DNA of 64,000 nt from Anaspis maculata (taxonomy: Eukaryota > Arthropoda > Insecta > Coleoptera > Scraptiidae): assembly GCA_949128115.1 (NCBI GenBank), contig OX421966.1:64105416-64169415 (forward strand), written 5' to 3'. This document shows positions 33,136 to 45,529 of this stretch, one piece after another (positions within the stretch are counted from its first letter, which is position 1; every line of letters starts with the position of its first letter). The notes beneath the pieces were generated by a model, which saw nothing but the letters and a program-made list of their open reading frames with translations, did not search any database and was not told where the DNA came from. Both the position numbers and the translations under genes were made by a program.

Positions 33136-35990
33136 GCTTTTTTTGGCGTAAGAATTATTGTGTAGATACAGGACTCACCGTTTCAATCGCCCTTATTTTC
33201 ATGGGCGAAAACCTCAAGTAAATATATCACCACACGTAATCCTAGGGATGTTCAATGAAATAGCCGTTTTTAAGGGCCACCCACAATGAAACTGGAAAGT
33301 CTCTCAGAGAGGATGGTAAGGATTTCGGGAAAAAAACCTATCAAGAGACCTGTCGATCGATTCCGCGGACTGACTTTGACTTTGGGCTTTGATCACTCTC
33401 ACTTTCCCCATACATGACACAAACTTCTCATAAACACCACCATCTTGTGACTGCCTTCGCGACCTTATACCATCGAACTTTACGTCCCATCACTTCCAGC
33501 TGACCAGACTTCACTTTTTAACGTGAACTTTACACTAAGCTTTTGCACACACCCGTCCCATGTGAGGTTTTAGGAGTGAAACAGTCACTTCGTCCAGAAA
33601 AAAAGAGCCTGCATCAAGACTTTTGGCTAAGTAAGGTTGCAAGGCTTTTCAACCATAACTCGAATAAATGGGTAAGTTCATGAGTCATGCCTCATGGGAG
33701 CAGCCAATAGATAGCGAATATAGCAAGATCAATAGAAGATTTGAAGCGTCTTCCAAATGCTTTGGAATGAAGTATTCGTAAGAAACATTTTTGGATGCTG
33801 ATGCAAACTGAGCTGAAGGGCAAAAAATTGTGTGGTCAAATTGCAGCATCCGTCATACTGTGGACTCCATTACGGGTTGGAATCGTAATTGAAAGTGCTT
33901 GATTCCGAGGTGGAGATAGTTGGGATTGGGAGAATTAAAAATACAGAATAAACTACAAAAAATCAGGTTTACGATCGGGAAGAAAAGGTTCAAGAATATT
34001 TACAGTTCAACTTGACATGGCGTGTTGGCAAAAATAAAAGGGCGTTGCGCAGAGGACGCCAATAGAAAGGGTGAGCAATACCGCGAGAGTTGGCTTCCAA
34101 ACTATAACGTGGGTACCTAATTTTTCGATGACGCTGCGAGAACTCGAAGGGCCCAACGAAGCTCCAGCGCCGGCACTGAAACAGAGTACCTACACGAAAA
34201 ACCACATACTACCGTCCTACCCCCAGGGAAATTGGTGTAGTAAACCGGTATAGCTACCCCCTAATAACGTTTCTTACTTCACGCAGAGGCAATTATAGTA
34301 ATACATACAACAACACGCTGAATGTCAAATAGGTAACTTATTCTAAAACAGTAGAATTAAAAATAAGAGGCATCACTTGGTTTGCCCATCAACGAGTCTT
34401 GAACGCATGAGCTTCGGGACAACCGCAACGATAAGCAGAATCTTGATAATCTGGACCAACTGACAACGTTGCATGGCGAAGACGTCGATTGGACGGTGAG
34501 GTAGTGAACTGATTTGGTACCTTTGAACATTCCAGAAGCTCATTATGCGCTCTGGCATCTGGACAGACGGGATAAATAGGACCGAGATGGTCACTTCAAC
34601 GAAGTTGGCGATTACTGACAGTTGCTGTCAACCAAAGGCGTCGCGGCGTTCAAGGAGTGGCGTTCAGCGCCGCTTTCCTAAATTTTGGTTCTCGAGACAC
34701 ATCACATGACTGGTGGTACTGCTTGTCATCAACAGGAACCGCAGAGGAACACTGAATCGCTACTCGGCCGATGGTTATTTGATCTTTCTTTGCAGAATCA
34801 GCCGGAGTCTCGGGAAATAACAACCAACTCTCTTTTTTTTTGGTTTCCCTGGTTTCATTATTCTGTATCGCCAAGTCGATTTTTGAAACCGTAACAGCTC
34901 ATTTTCGTTTAATCCAATCAGAGCAGTTTCGGTTGAAGCAGGTCTCCAATTGAAGAAAGATCTTTCTACTTTAAGTCAAATAGGAATGGCAAGCACCTCG
35001 GCAAGCATGGTCGAAAGCTGCGTGTATTTGGAAATAATGAAAATGTCTTTGGTTCTAACTCCGGTGAATTTGTAGGAACTGTAGGGACTACTGTTCAGCT
35101 AGCGAAGCACCCTTTGCCATTGACAAAGTTGGCAAGGTATTTTGTTGATAAGCATACGGGTTAGAACATTTCGCGTAATATGGCGTAGGCACAGCATTGC
35201 TTTGTAGCTCTGGCGGTTCCTCACAGCTGTGGTTCCCAGCCTTTATCCGTTCCAGTTTCGTAAAACTTTGACAAATCGCGTCGTTAAACATGACGTGATC
35301 ATTTTCAACGAGCTTGCTCTTGAGGGACCAGGGGCAAAAGAACACAGCGACGACTGCTCACGCAGTTTTCGTGTATGTTTTATGCGTCTCAACTCGGCTG
35401 AAGTACCTTTTTCACAAGCCCCTCTGATAATAAAGAGCTTTTTCTGGACACTCCCGAATCCCGTTTTTTTGCCAGATCCGGCTCCCGCGGCTAACAACTT
35501 TTGTCCTTTGTCCTTCACGACCCTATCCCAGCTCGTTTTTGCCGTCCTGGTTTTCTTTACCCCGAAAACAGCTCCATCACCATCACCACTTATCTCCATC
35601 ATCCTACAACCAACACATAGGCTGCACGTCACATCTCTCGTAATCTCAGTTTATATAGAAATCGGCGCCGTCCGTCCTCCATTCAAGTCGCAATACACAA
35701 TCATTATCTTCCAATTTTTCTCTCTCGGTACATACACACACATCGAGGGGGCCAGCGGGAGACACAAGATCATCAAAACAAACTTTGACGACGGCTCTTC
35801 TTATCACTTTTTTCTCCCGTATCCCATATACTCGCAGCACCAACAACATTTTATCCATTATCACGGATGATAAAAAAAAGTGTGATGATACGATCGGCTA
35901 AGTTCGTTTCAATTTTCGTATGTCGTCTCTGGTTATAGTGGTAGTGTGCCGGGTCATATTATGAATGTTTGCGCCAGAGCCTGCTGGGTT
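33136..35990. other. Mostly unique stretch, no gene assigned
   Basis: No domain is recognised. The 213-codon frame at 35229-35870 overlaps a 129-codon frame on the other strand and lacks an ATG-based, splice-consistent structure, so I do not call it. Composition from about 34600 to 36700 is more balanced and CpG-richer than the repeat fields, consistent with the neighbourhood of a promoter. Confidence 0.4.
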
Positions 35991-36030
35991 CTTGTGCGCG
36001 CGATATTTATTTCAGTCGACTTCTCGCCGC

Positions 36031-36064
36031 TCAGTCGTTTCAAAACTGTCGCGTCGTGCAGTCG
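36031..36064 (+). promoter_or_regulatory. Candidate TATA-less core promoter (Inr + DPE)
   Basis: TCAGTC at 36031-36036 fits the initiator consensus TCAKTY, with +1 at 36033. AGTCG at 36060-36064 fits the downstream promoter element RGWYV and begins exactly at +28, the required spacing. No TATA box lies at about -30. Another TCAGTC sits at 36012. CpG-rich sequence surrounds the site (GCGCGCGATA, GTCGCGTCGTGCAGTCGC). The downstream leader and any splice donor are not resolved, so the gene it would serve is unknown. Confidence 0.4.
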
Positions 36065-38161
36065 CTGTGCGGTCCATAGCTCGTTTGTATATAAAGTCTC
36101 TTTGAGTTATATACAAAACGCGGGCGGGATATGTGAAGAGTGCGTACGTGCGAAGTGTGCTACTGTGGAAAGTTTTGTGGCGAAAAATGTGATTTTTTGC
36201 AAAAAAGTTTTGCAGTTTTTTTGTGTTTTTCTCTATATGATTTTGTTGCTTCATTTCTTCCGACAACGTCTTCAAAAGTTGATGGTTAGTTTATACCTGC
36301 CTGCCTATGGAGAAGATAAAAACGTCGTTTTGATTTGAGAAAAAAAAAAGTGTAAGGAGTCACTTCAGAAAAGTTTGTATACAACTTTTTGAATTCTCGC
36401 GGGCGGAAAATAACTTTGCTGAAATCGGAGACGAGGTAGAAGCGCGGTGTGTGCGTTGCCGGAGACATTGACCTTAAGGGATTGACATGCGTTAGCGTTG
36501 CATATAAATCGTGTGTGCTCTTTTTTTTCAGTTCGTACTTTTATAGAATGTCGTCTAGAATAATTTTTTTTGTTGGAAACTGGTCCAGTTTATCTGAAAT
36601 AGTTCTGGCGCAGAGCCAGAACCGGCGTTGTAGCGAAACTTGTGAGATTCACCGCAAGTAGTCGACTTTTTATTTTAAATTTTCTCTGTCCCAGCGTGTA
36701 GGTACAAATCACCGTTTTGCTTTTACAAAAAAACGATTGGAAATATCTTTCCAGTTAGATTGCTTCGAACGAGAGCAAAAATAATGAGGAGAAAAAAAAG
36801 TAGGCAGTTTTTGAACTGTGAAAATTATTGTGCAAGTCCGAGACATTGACCTTAAGATTAACCCACGTGTTTTTTCAAGATAAATCGATTGACTCGGATC
36901 GAAATTTGTAACGATCTTGGCATAGGTTCAAGTCACTTGAAGTGTTGAAGTTATCGCTTCGACAAATCGTAAAATTCGTGCATACCCCGAAGATGGCCTC
37001 ATTTCTAATTTCAATGTTGCGTGAAAGCCGTTATGAATCTCCGTGGAATCCAATAAGAAGTGTATCGGGCCCCTTACATATCTTCCCTATTCAATCCTGT
37101 ATGTGATTTCGAAGTCCTAATTGGTATAACGCTTCTGATTGGGGTCTATAATGGCAAAGCCACTTGTCTGTGTTGACTCTATCAAGACATGTACACTTCC
37201 TATGGGTCTGCATAGGGTGAATCGCTTTGCGCTTATCCCATATACATCCCTATACACTCACTCGAGGATTTATTACTAGGCTCTATAGCGCCGTATTCGT
37301 AACTCTACGCGGACCCAATAGGGCCTTGTGCCTTTTGTATGGAGCTGTTATGGTCAAATCGTAAAGCTGCTTTTTCTATGGGGCTGTATTGCGTCATATT
37401 TGTCAAGTCCACGCTGACCCCACACAATTTTGTCCACTTTTTGGGCAGCTGTATTTTGGGCACTGGACTTTTTATACAGGGTGTTGCAAAATCAGCTTAG
37501 TAACCAGGGCAGTTCAGAAAAAAGCTCCAATAGTGCCGGAAAGAGATTTATTGAAAAAATATATTTTTATTCTTTTGAATAACTATTAGGGTTAAGTGCT
37601 GAGTCTTTCATTTTCGTTATCTTAGAAAAGGTTCCAGTGAACTGTTCGAAATCTTCTTGAGTTTTTTGAAACCTTGAAAACCTTTTTTGAACCTTAAAAT
37701 GGATATTAATCCATTTGCGGATAACTTATGGCTCTTATGTAACAGGATTTTTTTTATTTCTTCTTTCCAGAAAGTCTCCATTTCTCTTGTTTTTCATGAA
37801 CGTCTCTATGTTTCTTTTCAAAAAATTTCCTAATTTTCCTTTTCTTATTCACGGAATCTTGATTTCTCTTCCTCAAAACTTTGTCATTATTGTTTTTTGT
37901 CTTAAAAAAATTCTTTCTATTCTCACACTTCTCAGGACCTTTCCCATTTTCCCATATTTCTGGAAGAATTTGTGATTTTTTTCTTTTCAAAATTCTTTAT
38001 TGTTTCATGTTTTTCAAAAACTCCATTTTTCCTTAAAATACATGCAAGATTCCAGAAATTTCCATAAACTGATGTAGAGCAACAATTCTCTTCCACGAAA
38101 AAATTTTCTGCAAGCATTTCTAAAGAAACTAGATTGGCATAATGCTCTCACTAATACTCCC
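36065..38161. other. Stretch without a recognised gene
   Basis: The first part (to about 36660) could be 5' untranslated exon from the candidate promoter. From 37000 to 37440, TATGGGGCTGTA and CCCTATACA-like blocks begin the degenerate family seen more fully after 38290. A TATA-CAGGGTGTTGC motif at 37471 resembles a TA-element end without a partner. 37740-38040 is strongly pyrimidine-rich. Confidence 0.4.
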
Positions 38162-38196
38162 TGGGGTAAAGGGCAAAGACTCAGCCCTTTACCCCA
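38162..38196. other. Perfect 13-bp hairpin
   Basis: TGGGGTAAAGGGC and GCCCTTTACCCCA flank a 9-base loop (AAAGACTCA). No T-run or gene context gives it a function. Confidence 0.8.
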
Positions 38197-38289
38197 ATAG
38201 TTACTTACCCTGTAAAGCAAAGAAAATTTCAAAACAGTTGAAAAAGCTGCTGTTTTCTTATCCTGTTTGCTAGGATAAATTCGCATTTT

Positions 38290-40870
38290 CCTGGTCAATT
38301 GTATGGGGACGTATGGGGAGCAAACTTACTGCTCCATGCCGTTTTGGGCGTTATACAAAAGCAGAACGATATCGGAATGCCCAGCATGGAATTTATCGGG
38401 TTCATATTGGACCAAAATGGACCTTCCTGTCATTGGAGCATGCCGTTGCATGAATTCCAAATTGTACTGGAATGTATTGGTAAAATAAGAAGCCTTCTGT
38501 AATGACCTATAGAGACCCAAGCTTACCTGATTTTGAAATCGTATAGAGACCGATACAGCTCTTCCTTGTGCTCAAGCGTCCCGTAACAACACACTGGATA
38601 TACTATAGATACCTTCAAAAGTTTTTTATCGGTCTTATTAGGTGCTAATTGACGTATTTGCGCATAAAAACTTTTGACTTGAAACTAAAAATGTATGACT
38701 TGATTATTCAATAGATTCACATTTTATTCCAGAGCTAGCTGTCGAAATCTGTCTGATACTGTGTACTCGCTATCTGCATTGTATGGGGAGAGAGCTGTCT
38801 GCTCCAGTAGCCGCTTGAAAGTGGAAAAAAACCGGAATGTCAAACGATTTGCCGAAGAAAATTTTTTTTTTCTTGGAATAAAGACCATTTATTATTATTA
38901 TTATTTATTGGGTTTCAATTGGGCAGAGTTAGTTCTTTCTGTCAATTAAGTATAAAATTACAAAACATTCCATATTGTCAATGGGGGTGCATTGGTGAGA
39001 AAAACTTCTATAATGACCAATAGAGACCTACGCGGCTTTTGAACGAAACTAAATATTGTGTGGGGATATATTGGTAAAATGAAATATGTTCCATTCAAAC
39101 CGACACAGCTCCTTGCGTCAGTGCATCTCATGGAAACCCATGGATATACTATAGATACCATTAAAGCTTTCTATTGGTCTTTGTTTTTTACGCATTCAAT
39201 CTATTACATTAAGTTCCAAAGCTAAATATGCAATTATGTCCAAATGTGAGTTTAGTTAGTGTATCAGCCATAATATGCTTCTTTGGCTGTAAGCGCCGCA
39301 TCGCTCATTGCTTATAATGCCGTGCGTCGTGTCACAAGAGCCAATGAGCGATGCTGCGCTTACGGCCTAATACACTGACTAGACGCACACTTAGACATAA
39401 TTGCATATTAAGCTCTAGAATTATATGTAATAGATTGAATGCGTAAAAGATCAAGATCAAGAGACAGCTTTATTGGCATCTATAGTATATACATGAGTTT
39501 CCATGGGATGCACTGGCACAAGGAGCTATATCGGTTTGTATAGGTCAATTCTTCATTCTACCAATACCTCCCAACACTGTGGTATGTTTTATACAAGAGT
39601 TGAATAGGTCTCTATTGGTCATTAGGGAAGGTTCTCTATTCAACCAATACATTCCCATACGATATGGCATGTTTTGTAACGGTATACTTCATTGACAGAA
39701 GGACTAACTCTGCCCAATTAATTCCCATTAAAACGCTTGACACTTCGGCGTTATTCTGCTTTTAAGCAGCAACTGGGAAGAACAGCTTATTCACCCCATA
39801 CGACCTCATAGAATGCAGATAGTAATCACACAGTATTAGGCATTATTTTCACAGTTGGAATAAAATGTGGATCCACTGAATGATCAAGTTGTACATTTTC
39901 AGTTTCAAATAAAGAGTTCTCATGCGCAGTACCCACCTCGATACTGTCTGCCTATTACCTACATTGTATGGGGATGTATGGAGAAGTAAGCTGATTGCTC
40001 TGATCTCCGCTTGTAGGACTTTCAAAAAGCAGAACAATAGCGAAATAGCTGTATAAAATCTTACTGGTTTATATTGGGCCAAGGATCTATCTCCCTGTCG
40101 TTGGAAGTGTACCATTACAAAACACAACAAATTGTATTTGGATGTATAGGTAAAATTGACAACCATCTTTATAGGGACCGATAAAGTTCTTTGTTGTGCT
40201 CATGTATTCCGTTACAACCCATGGGATACACTATTAATACCAATATAGCATTCTACTGGTCTTAGTGGGTATTTGACGATACGTTTGTAGTGAGAGAAGA
40301 TGCTGGCTCTAATTGCGGCTTGTGCACAACAGTAACGGAATATCTAGCGTAGAATTTCCTTGGATTTCTATTTGCCTCAGCATTGGCCTCCATCAAGAGT
40401 ATGCCTCAACCTACCCAGTTGTATTGGGATGTATGGGCAAAATAGAAAAAAAGCCTTGTTGTGTACAGCGGCCAATATACTCGCCAATATAGCTTTTACT
40501 GCCGTTCCTGGCGTTGAGCGTATACCACTACAAAATATATCAACAATAAAAATCAATTTTACGGCTTTTTTAATTAGACTTAGCTATGCAAATTGACAGT
40601 TTTTGTTAGTAATGTTGCTTTAGGCTCACAAGAAAAAATCATTTCCAACACAAATGTCAAATTCCATCGCTTACTCTAATGAAAAAGAGCCGTGAAATTG
40701 ATTGAGACAAACAAATATAGGTGATACAATAATCAGCTTCAATGACCAATAAAGACCGATACAGCCAATTGCTTTTTGCCCACTTCCCGTTAAAAGCCAT
40801 TGAATACACCATAGATACCATCAAAGCATTCATAGATACCATTTAAGCATTCTACTGGTCTGAATGGTGC
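38290..40870. repeat. Degenerate modular array around a giant palindrome
   Basis: Modules recur in both orientations: TGTATGGGGA(C/T)GTATGGG (38300, 38778, 39965, 40425), TTGGTAAAAT, CCAATAGAGACC, GATACAGCTC and GGATATACTATAGATACC (38593, 39140; looser at 40223 and 40803). The forward copies repeat at about 450-600 bp. The frames at 38299-40842 on both strands derive from it. Confidence 0.75.
38630..39950. repeat. 1.3-kb imperfect palindrome
   Basis: The innermost stem GGCTGTAAGCGCCGCATCGC (39285-39304) pairs with GCGATGCTGCGCTTACGGCC (39348-39367). Outward pairs include ACGCATTCAATCTATTACAT with ATGTAATAGATTGAATGCGT, GGATATACTATAGATACC with a GG(C)ATCTATAGTATAT block, AATTGGGCAGAGTTAGTTCT with AGGACTAACTCTGCCCAATT, and CACATTTTATTCCA (38720) with TGGAATAAAATGTG (39856). 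The centre is near 39326 and arms extend at least 600 bp each way with moderate divergence. Confidence 0.85.
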
Positions 40871-42435
40871 TTAATGATGCATTTGAATAGGGAAAATAAG
40901 CTCACTACTTATATTGCGCTCGTATACTCTCGATTTCGAACTGAAAATTTCCACTGTGACTTGATTAATCCGCGCATAATCAAAGAGCAAACACAATTTC
41001 TAATGAGCCGTCAATTTCAAGAAGCCAGGCCGATAATTCCTTGCAAGGTGTGCTGGTATTACGGCGGGGTTCCTGTAAATATGCACCGGTTATTTATTTA
41101 CGCTGTTATCAGCAGTAGAAATTGTGTTTATAAAGTAAATAATATGAAAAATTATTACTGATCCCGCTATAAAGCTCACTTGCATGTGCACGAGAACGTG
41201 GCTTTTGTTGGGCAAGAGGAAGGTTGTGTTACATCGATTTGGATAGTTTTTGGGGATCTTCTTCATATTTCATATAGTGCAATTTTTTTTCTAATCAATT
41301 CATTATCAAGTTGCTTTCAATTTTTTTTGCAAGTCTCAATTACTTGCTTGCGTCAAATCAAAGCACAGAGAAAAAAATGTTTGGACCATTTTTTGTTTTG
41401 GTTTTTATCAGAGCCCAGGGCAAGGAAGTGCGATAACATCAACAGTTTTTTCATGCCTCGTTTTTGCCTTGTTTTTTATAGAGAGATTTTCAATTAGGTG
41501 CAGGTACAACCTGAAGTTTAGGAGGAAAAAAACTGGATTCTAGGAAAATGAGATACCAATCTACCTACATGGTGTGATATGTGCGAGCGACACTACATGA
41601 ATGACAATTTTCTCATCACATCGTGTGCAGGTCAACGGCTCGTTTCGTTTTGTTACACAACAACAAAGCCGTATTTTTTTAGCCTAGAAATGCATTTGAA
41701 GCTTGCCGAGAAAGCTTGCGGTATGAATTTGAGCTGGCAAAAATTGGATATCTTTCGCACGCGATTCAATCTGTTATCGATTAAGAAAACCAATTATTAC
41801 TCTAAAAGAGAATCATCCAGCTATTTCGTTCCACCACAGACAGTCCTATAGAAATAACTACTTTCTGTAGCGTACCGGGTTTAGGTCGGGTGAGCTGGCC
41901 GGCCGACCCCGTACGTTACTTGAACTACTGCTAACTTTTTTCAGCCTGTTGAAATTACATCTGTCCCTCGATCTGTCCTAAGCAGCTACTTAAAATGACA
42001 TCTCTCCAATATTTCAAATGACTTTACATGTTTCGAATCAAGCATGAATCGCGTTTTGTGAGAATCACAGCTGATTTACGACTAGTTCATACAGGTATGA
42101 ATCATCGTATTGTGACAGATGATTTTTTTTGTTCCAAACGCCCTGTCGACCTCAACCGGATCCACCTTAAGCCCCGGCGACCGCCTGTCTCTGTACGCAT
42201 GCAAATTACAAGTAACTTATCTTGCTCATTATTTATTATCGTCTATGTATGCTACTAATCCGTGTGGTCAGCTGGAAATTTGCATGGGAATGTATATTTC
42301 TTTCACACTCCCTCTTCCTACACGGTATCATTGCTCTTGCTCAGCAGAGCAGCTGAATTTTTTCTTTGAACTTCGCACTTTCGCTCAAGGCTGCACGTCT
42401 GGCTTACATAAATCGTTTTCCTAGTGGCTTTTCGC
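40871..42435. other. Stretch without a recognised gene
   Basis: Open frames at 40874-41161, 41180-41497 and 42119-42424 have no recognisable domain or splice context. A GC-rich patch lies at about 41872-41925 (CCGGGTTTAGGTCGGGTGAG, GCTGGCCGGCCGACC). Confidence 0.4.
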
Positions 42436-42439
42436 AGGG

Positions 42440-42590
42440 TTGGCAAAAGTGTGGACCCATTAAAAACCCGGTGGTTTTTTTTTGGGTGAGGTTCATTTGA
42501 AAAAACCCACCCAAAAAATCCAGTGGGCTTTTTTGGGTGGGTCCATTTGAAAAACCCCAGCTGAAATTAAATGCTGCTTTTTTTTTGGTA
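42440..42590. repeat. Short inverted and direct repeats of GGGTGGGTTTTTT type
   Basis: AAAACCCACCC and GGGTGGGT occur facing each other, with CATTTGAAAAAACCC and CATTTGAAAAACCCC as direct copies. The layout looks like a small decayed element end. Confidence 0.5.
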
Positions 42591-42699
42591 CGACTTGAGC
42601 GAGAATTTCATGTAGCCATCTTAAAAAGCGCTGGGAGGCTTTGGTTGGTGGCATTTAAAATTTTGAAAGTCCTCGGCGTTACTAGGATTTTTGGTTGAG

Positions 42700-44830
42700 C
42701 TCAGTTTCCATTTTGTTATGAGCTCCGACGTTTCATTCGCTCCCATCTAAAACTACACGTAAGAGTATAGCAACTAAACTAGATCACCTAAACCGAGCTT
42801 TAGACTGACATAGTGATTGACCAACTCTAAAAATAATACCTACACTCACACTTGCACTTACACCAACACTTAAACTAACATTCACACTTATTATTGCATG
42901 GATGTTATCACTAAAGGAAGGGTCACAATATTTTACGCGAAGACGTTCAGAAATTAAGCTAGTTCATCTGAACCGAGCTTTATGTTGACATGGTAATTGG
43001 TCAACTCTAACAATATACTTACACCAACACTACCACTAGCATTTGAACTAACATTCACACTGACTGTGACTTGAATGGTATCCACCTCGGTATCCACCAA
43101 AGCAGGGGTCACAATATTTCCGTCGTTCAAGCCGGATTTTGAAACTACGCGAATTTAGCTTCAGTAGCGATTATTTGAGACATTTTCCTCGCTATAATTT
43201 CCACTAATACTTTTGATTAAGCTTACTTTCCATTTTGTTATGAGCTCGGGCAAATCATTCGCTTTACTTGAAAACTACACGAAGAAGTATAGCAATTAGA
43301 CTAAATCGTCTGAACCGAGCTTTGGATTCACATGGTGATTGGCCAATTCTTACAATAATACTCACACTAACACTTGAACTAACATTTAACTAATTATAGC
43401 TTGAATGGTACCCACTAAAGCACAATGAAAGGGGTCACAATATTTTCATCGTTTCGGCCGAATATGAGAATTACGCCAATTGAGCTTGAGTGATAATTAA
43501 TTTGAACATTTTCCTCGCTATAATCAATCAAGATTTTTCATTGAACTCAGTTTCTATTTTGTTATGAGTTAATCATTCGTTTTCATTGAAAACTACACGA
43601 AGAAGTATGGCAACTGAACTAGATCATCTAAACCGAGCTTCGGATTGGCATGGTGATTGGTCATTTTGTAACAATAATACTTACACTTACACTCACACTA
43701 GCACTTACATTAACACTAAACTTTACACTCACACTAGCACTTACATTAACACTAAACTAACTTTCACACTAATTCTAGCTTGAATGGTATCAACTCAAGC
43801 AGGGGTTAAAATATTTTCATCGTTCCAACCGGATTTGAGAATCACGCAAATTGAGCTTGAGTGGCGATTAATTTGAACATTTTCCTTGTTTAAATTTTTT
43901 TTTAGGACTTTTGATTAGGCTAAGCTTCCATTTTGTTATCAGCTCAGGCAAATCATTCGCTTTCATCAACTACACGAAGAAATATAGCAATCAAACTAAA
44001 TAGATCATCTGAACCAAGCTTTAGATTGACATGGTGATTGGCCAGCTCTTACAATAATACTTACACTTACACTCACACTAGCACTTACATTAACACTAAA
44101 CTAACTTCCACACTAATTCTAGCTTGAATGGTATCAACTCAAGCAGGGGTTAAAATATTTTCATCGTTCCAACCGGATTTGAGAATCACGCAAATTGAGC
44201 TTGAGTGGCGATTAATTTTAACATTTTCCTTGTTTGAATTTTTATTCCAGACTTTTGATTAGGCTAAGCTTCCATTTTGTTATCAGCTCGGGCAAATCAT
44301 TCGCTTTCATCAACTACACGAAGAAATATAGCAATCAAACTAAATAGATCATCTGAACGAAGCTTTAGATTGACATGGTGATTGGCCAGCTCTCACAATA
44401 ATACTTACACTAACACTCATACTAGCACTTACATTAACACTAAGCTAACATTCACACTAATTCTAGCTTGAATGGTATTAACTGAAAGCAGGGATCACAA
44501 TATTATCGCTTAAGCCGGATTTGAGGATTACGCAGATTGAGCTTGAGTGGCAATTAATTTGGACTTTTTCCACGCTGTAATTTTTATCAAGATTTTTCAT
44601 TCCAACTCGTTATGAGTTCGGGAAAATCATTCGCACTCATCGAAAACTACACGAAGGACTTCAGCAATTACACTAGATCGTCTAAACCCAGCTTTAGATT
44701 GACATGGTGATCGGCCAACTTTACCATTAACAATCATACTTACCTTTAACACTCACACTAGCACTCAAACTAACACTTGCATTTGAGCTCACATTAACAC
44801 TAACCATAGCATTCTATTTACAGTTTTGCA
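42700..44830. repeat. Tandem array, ~330-380-bp unit, six to seven copies
   Basis: CCATTTTGTTATGAGCTC-type starts fall at about 42710, 43230, 43550, 43927, 44270 and 44597, with a shortened unit near 42950. Each unit then has ACTACACGAAGAAGTATAGC, AACCGAGCTTTAGATTGACA, TGGTGATTGGCCA, an ACACTNACACTA-rich stretch, GCTTGAATGGTATC, AGCAGGGGTCACAATATTTT and GAGCTTGAGTGGCGATTAAT. Adjacent units at 43.9 and 44.3 kb are nearly identical; the outer ones are more diverged. The frame at 43586-43783 is repeat-derived. Confidence 0.9.
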
Positions 44831-44909
44831 TTGATCAGTTTCTCTTAAACTTCCTTGTATTCTGTGACTTGATCGGAATTGAACTTGAGAAGTTGAATTT
44901 GAACGTGTT

Positions 44910-45520
44910 AACCCGGCTTCATGACGCTCTTAAAAGTGATTGATGATATCGAGGGTGAGTGAAGCAAACCGGCCTTTGGGTTTATTTTTTATACTGAGCG
45001 AATTGAAAAGACTCGCCGAATGCGGCCCGGGGTCTTGTCAATTCATACTGAAGCCTCGCTTGCATTCTTTCACTGCTTGCATTATTGTGCCGCAAAAAGA
45101 TGCAAGATATTGAATAGCAAATTTTGTCTATGAACCTCGCTTTAGAATCACGATACGGAAGGCATTTATCAAGATTATGTCTGTTTCCTCTGACGTGTAA
45201 CCGTAGAATTGAGCTTCAATTCATAAACAAGGCTTCAGTTTTTTTGCGAATAGCTCAAAAAGGTTTTATTGTGTCTCGCTAATTTCCCCGTCGCTTTTTC
45301 TCTGAAGCCTCGCTTGCATTGCCATCAGAAATTCTGGCTAATAAAATAAAACAATAAAACTGAAGCCGGTTTCACACATTCAGCGATGTCGTGTAAAATT
45401 TAAACTTGATAGTCATGTTATCGCGTGGCCTGCAGGTATCGTATGTCTCGTAATCATAGCTTCAGTTCTCGCTCCAATTGATGCTGTAAACGAGGCTTCA
45501 GCTGAGGCTTTAGAATTTTC
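44910..45520. repeat. Scattered CTGAAGCCTCG motif cluster
   Basis: TGAAGCCTCGCTTGCATT occurs at about 45050 and 45304. Inverted or partial forms (AGGCTTCAG, CTGAAGCC, GAGGCTTCAGC) occur near 44915, 45229, 45360 and 45492. Spacing is irregular, so this is an old array or a set of fragments. Confidence 0.5.
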
Positions 45521-45529
45521 AAACTACTC

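Noticed and set aside
35229..35870. 213-codon plus-strand open frame
   Set aside because: A 129-codon frame overlaps it on the other strand. It shows no domain, no codon pattern and no splice context. It looks like a chance frame in less AT-rich DNA.
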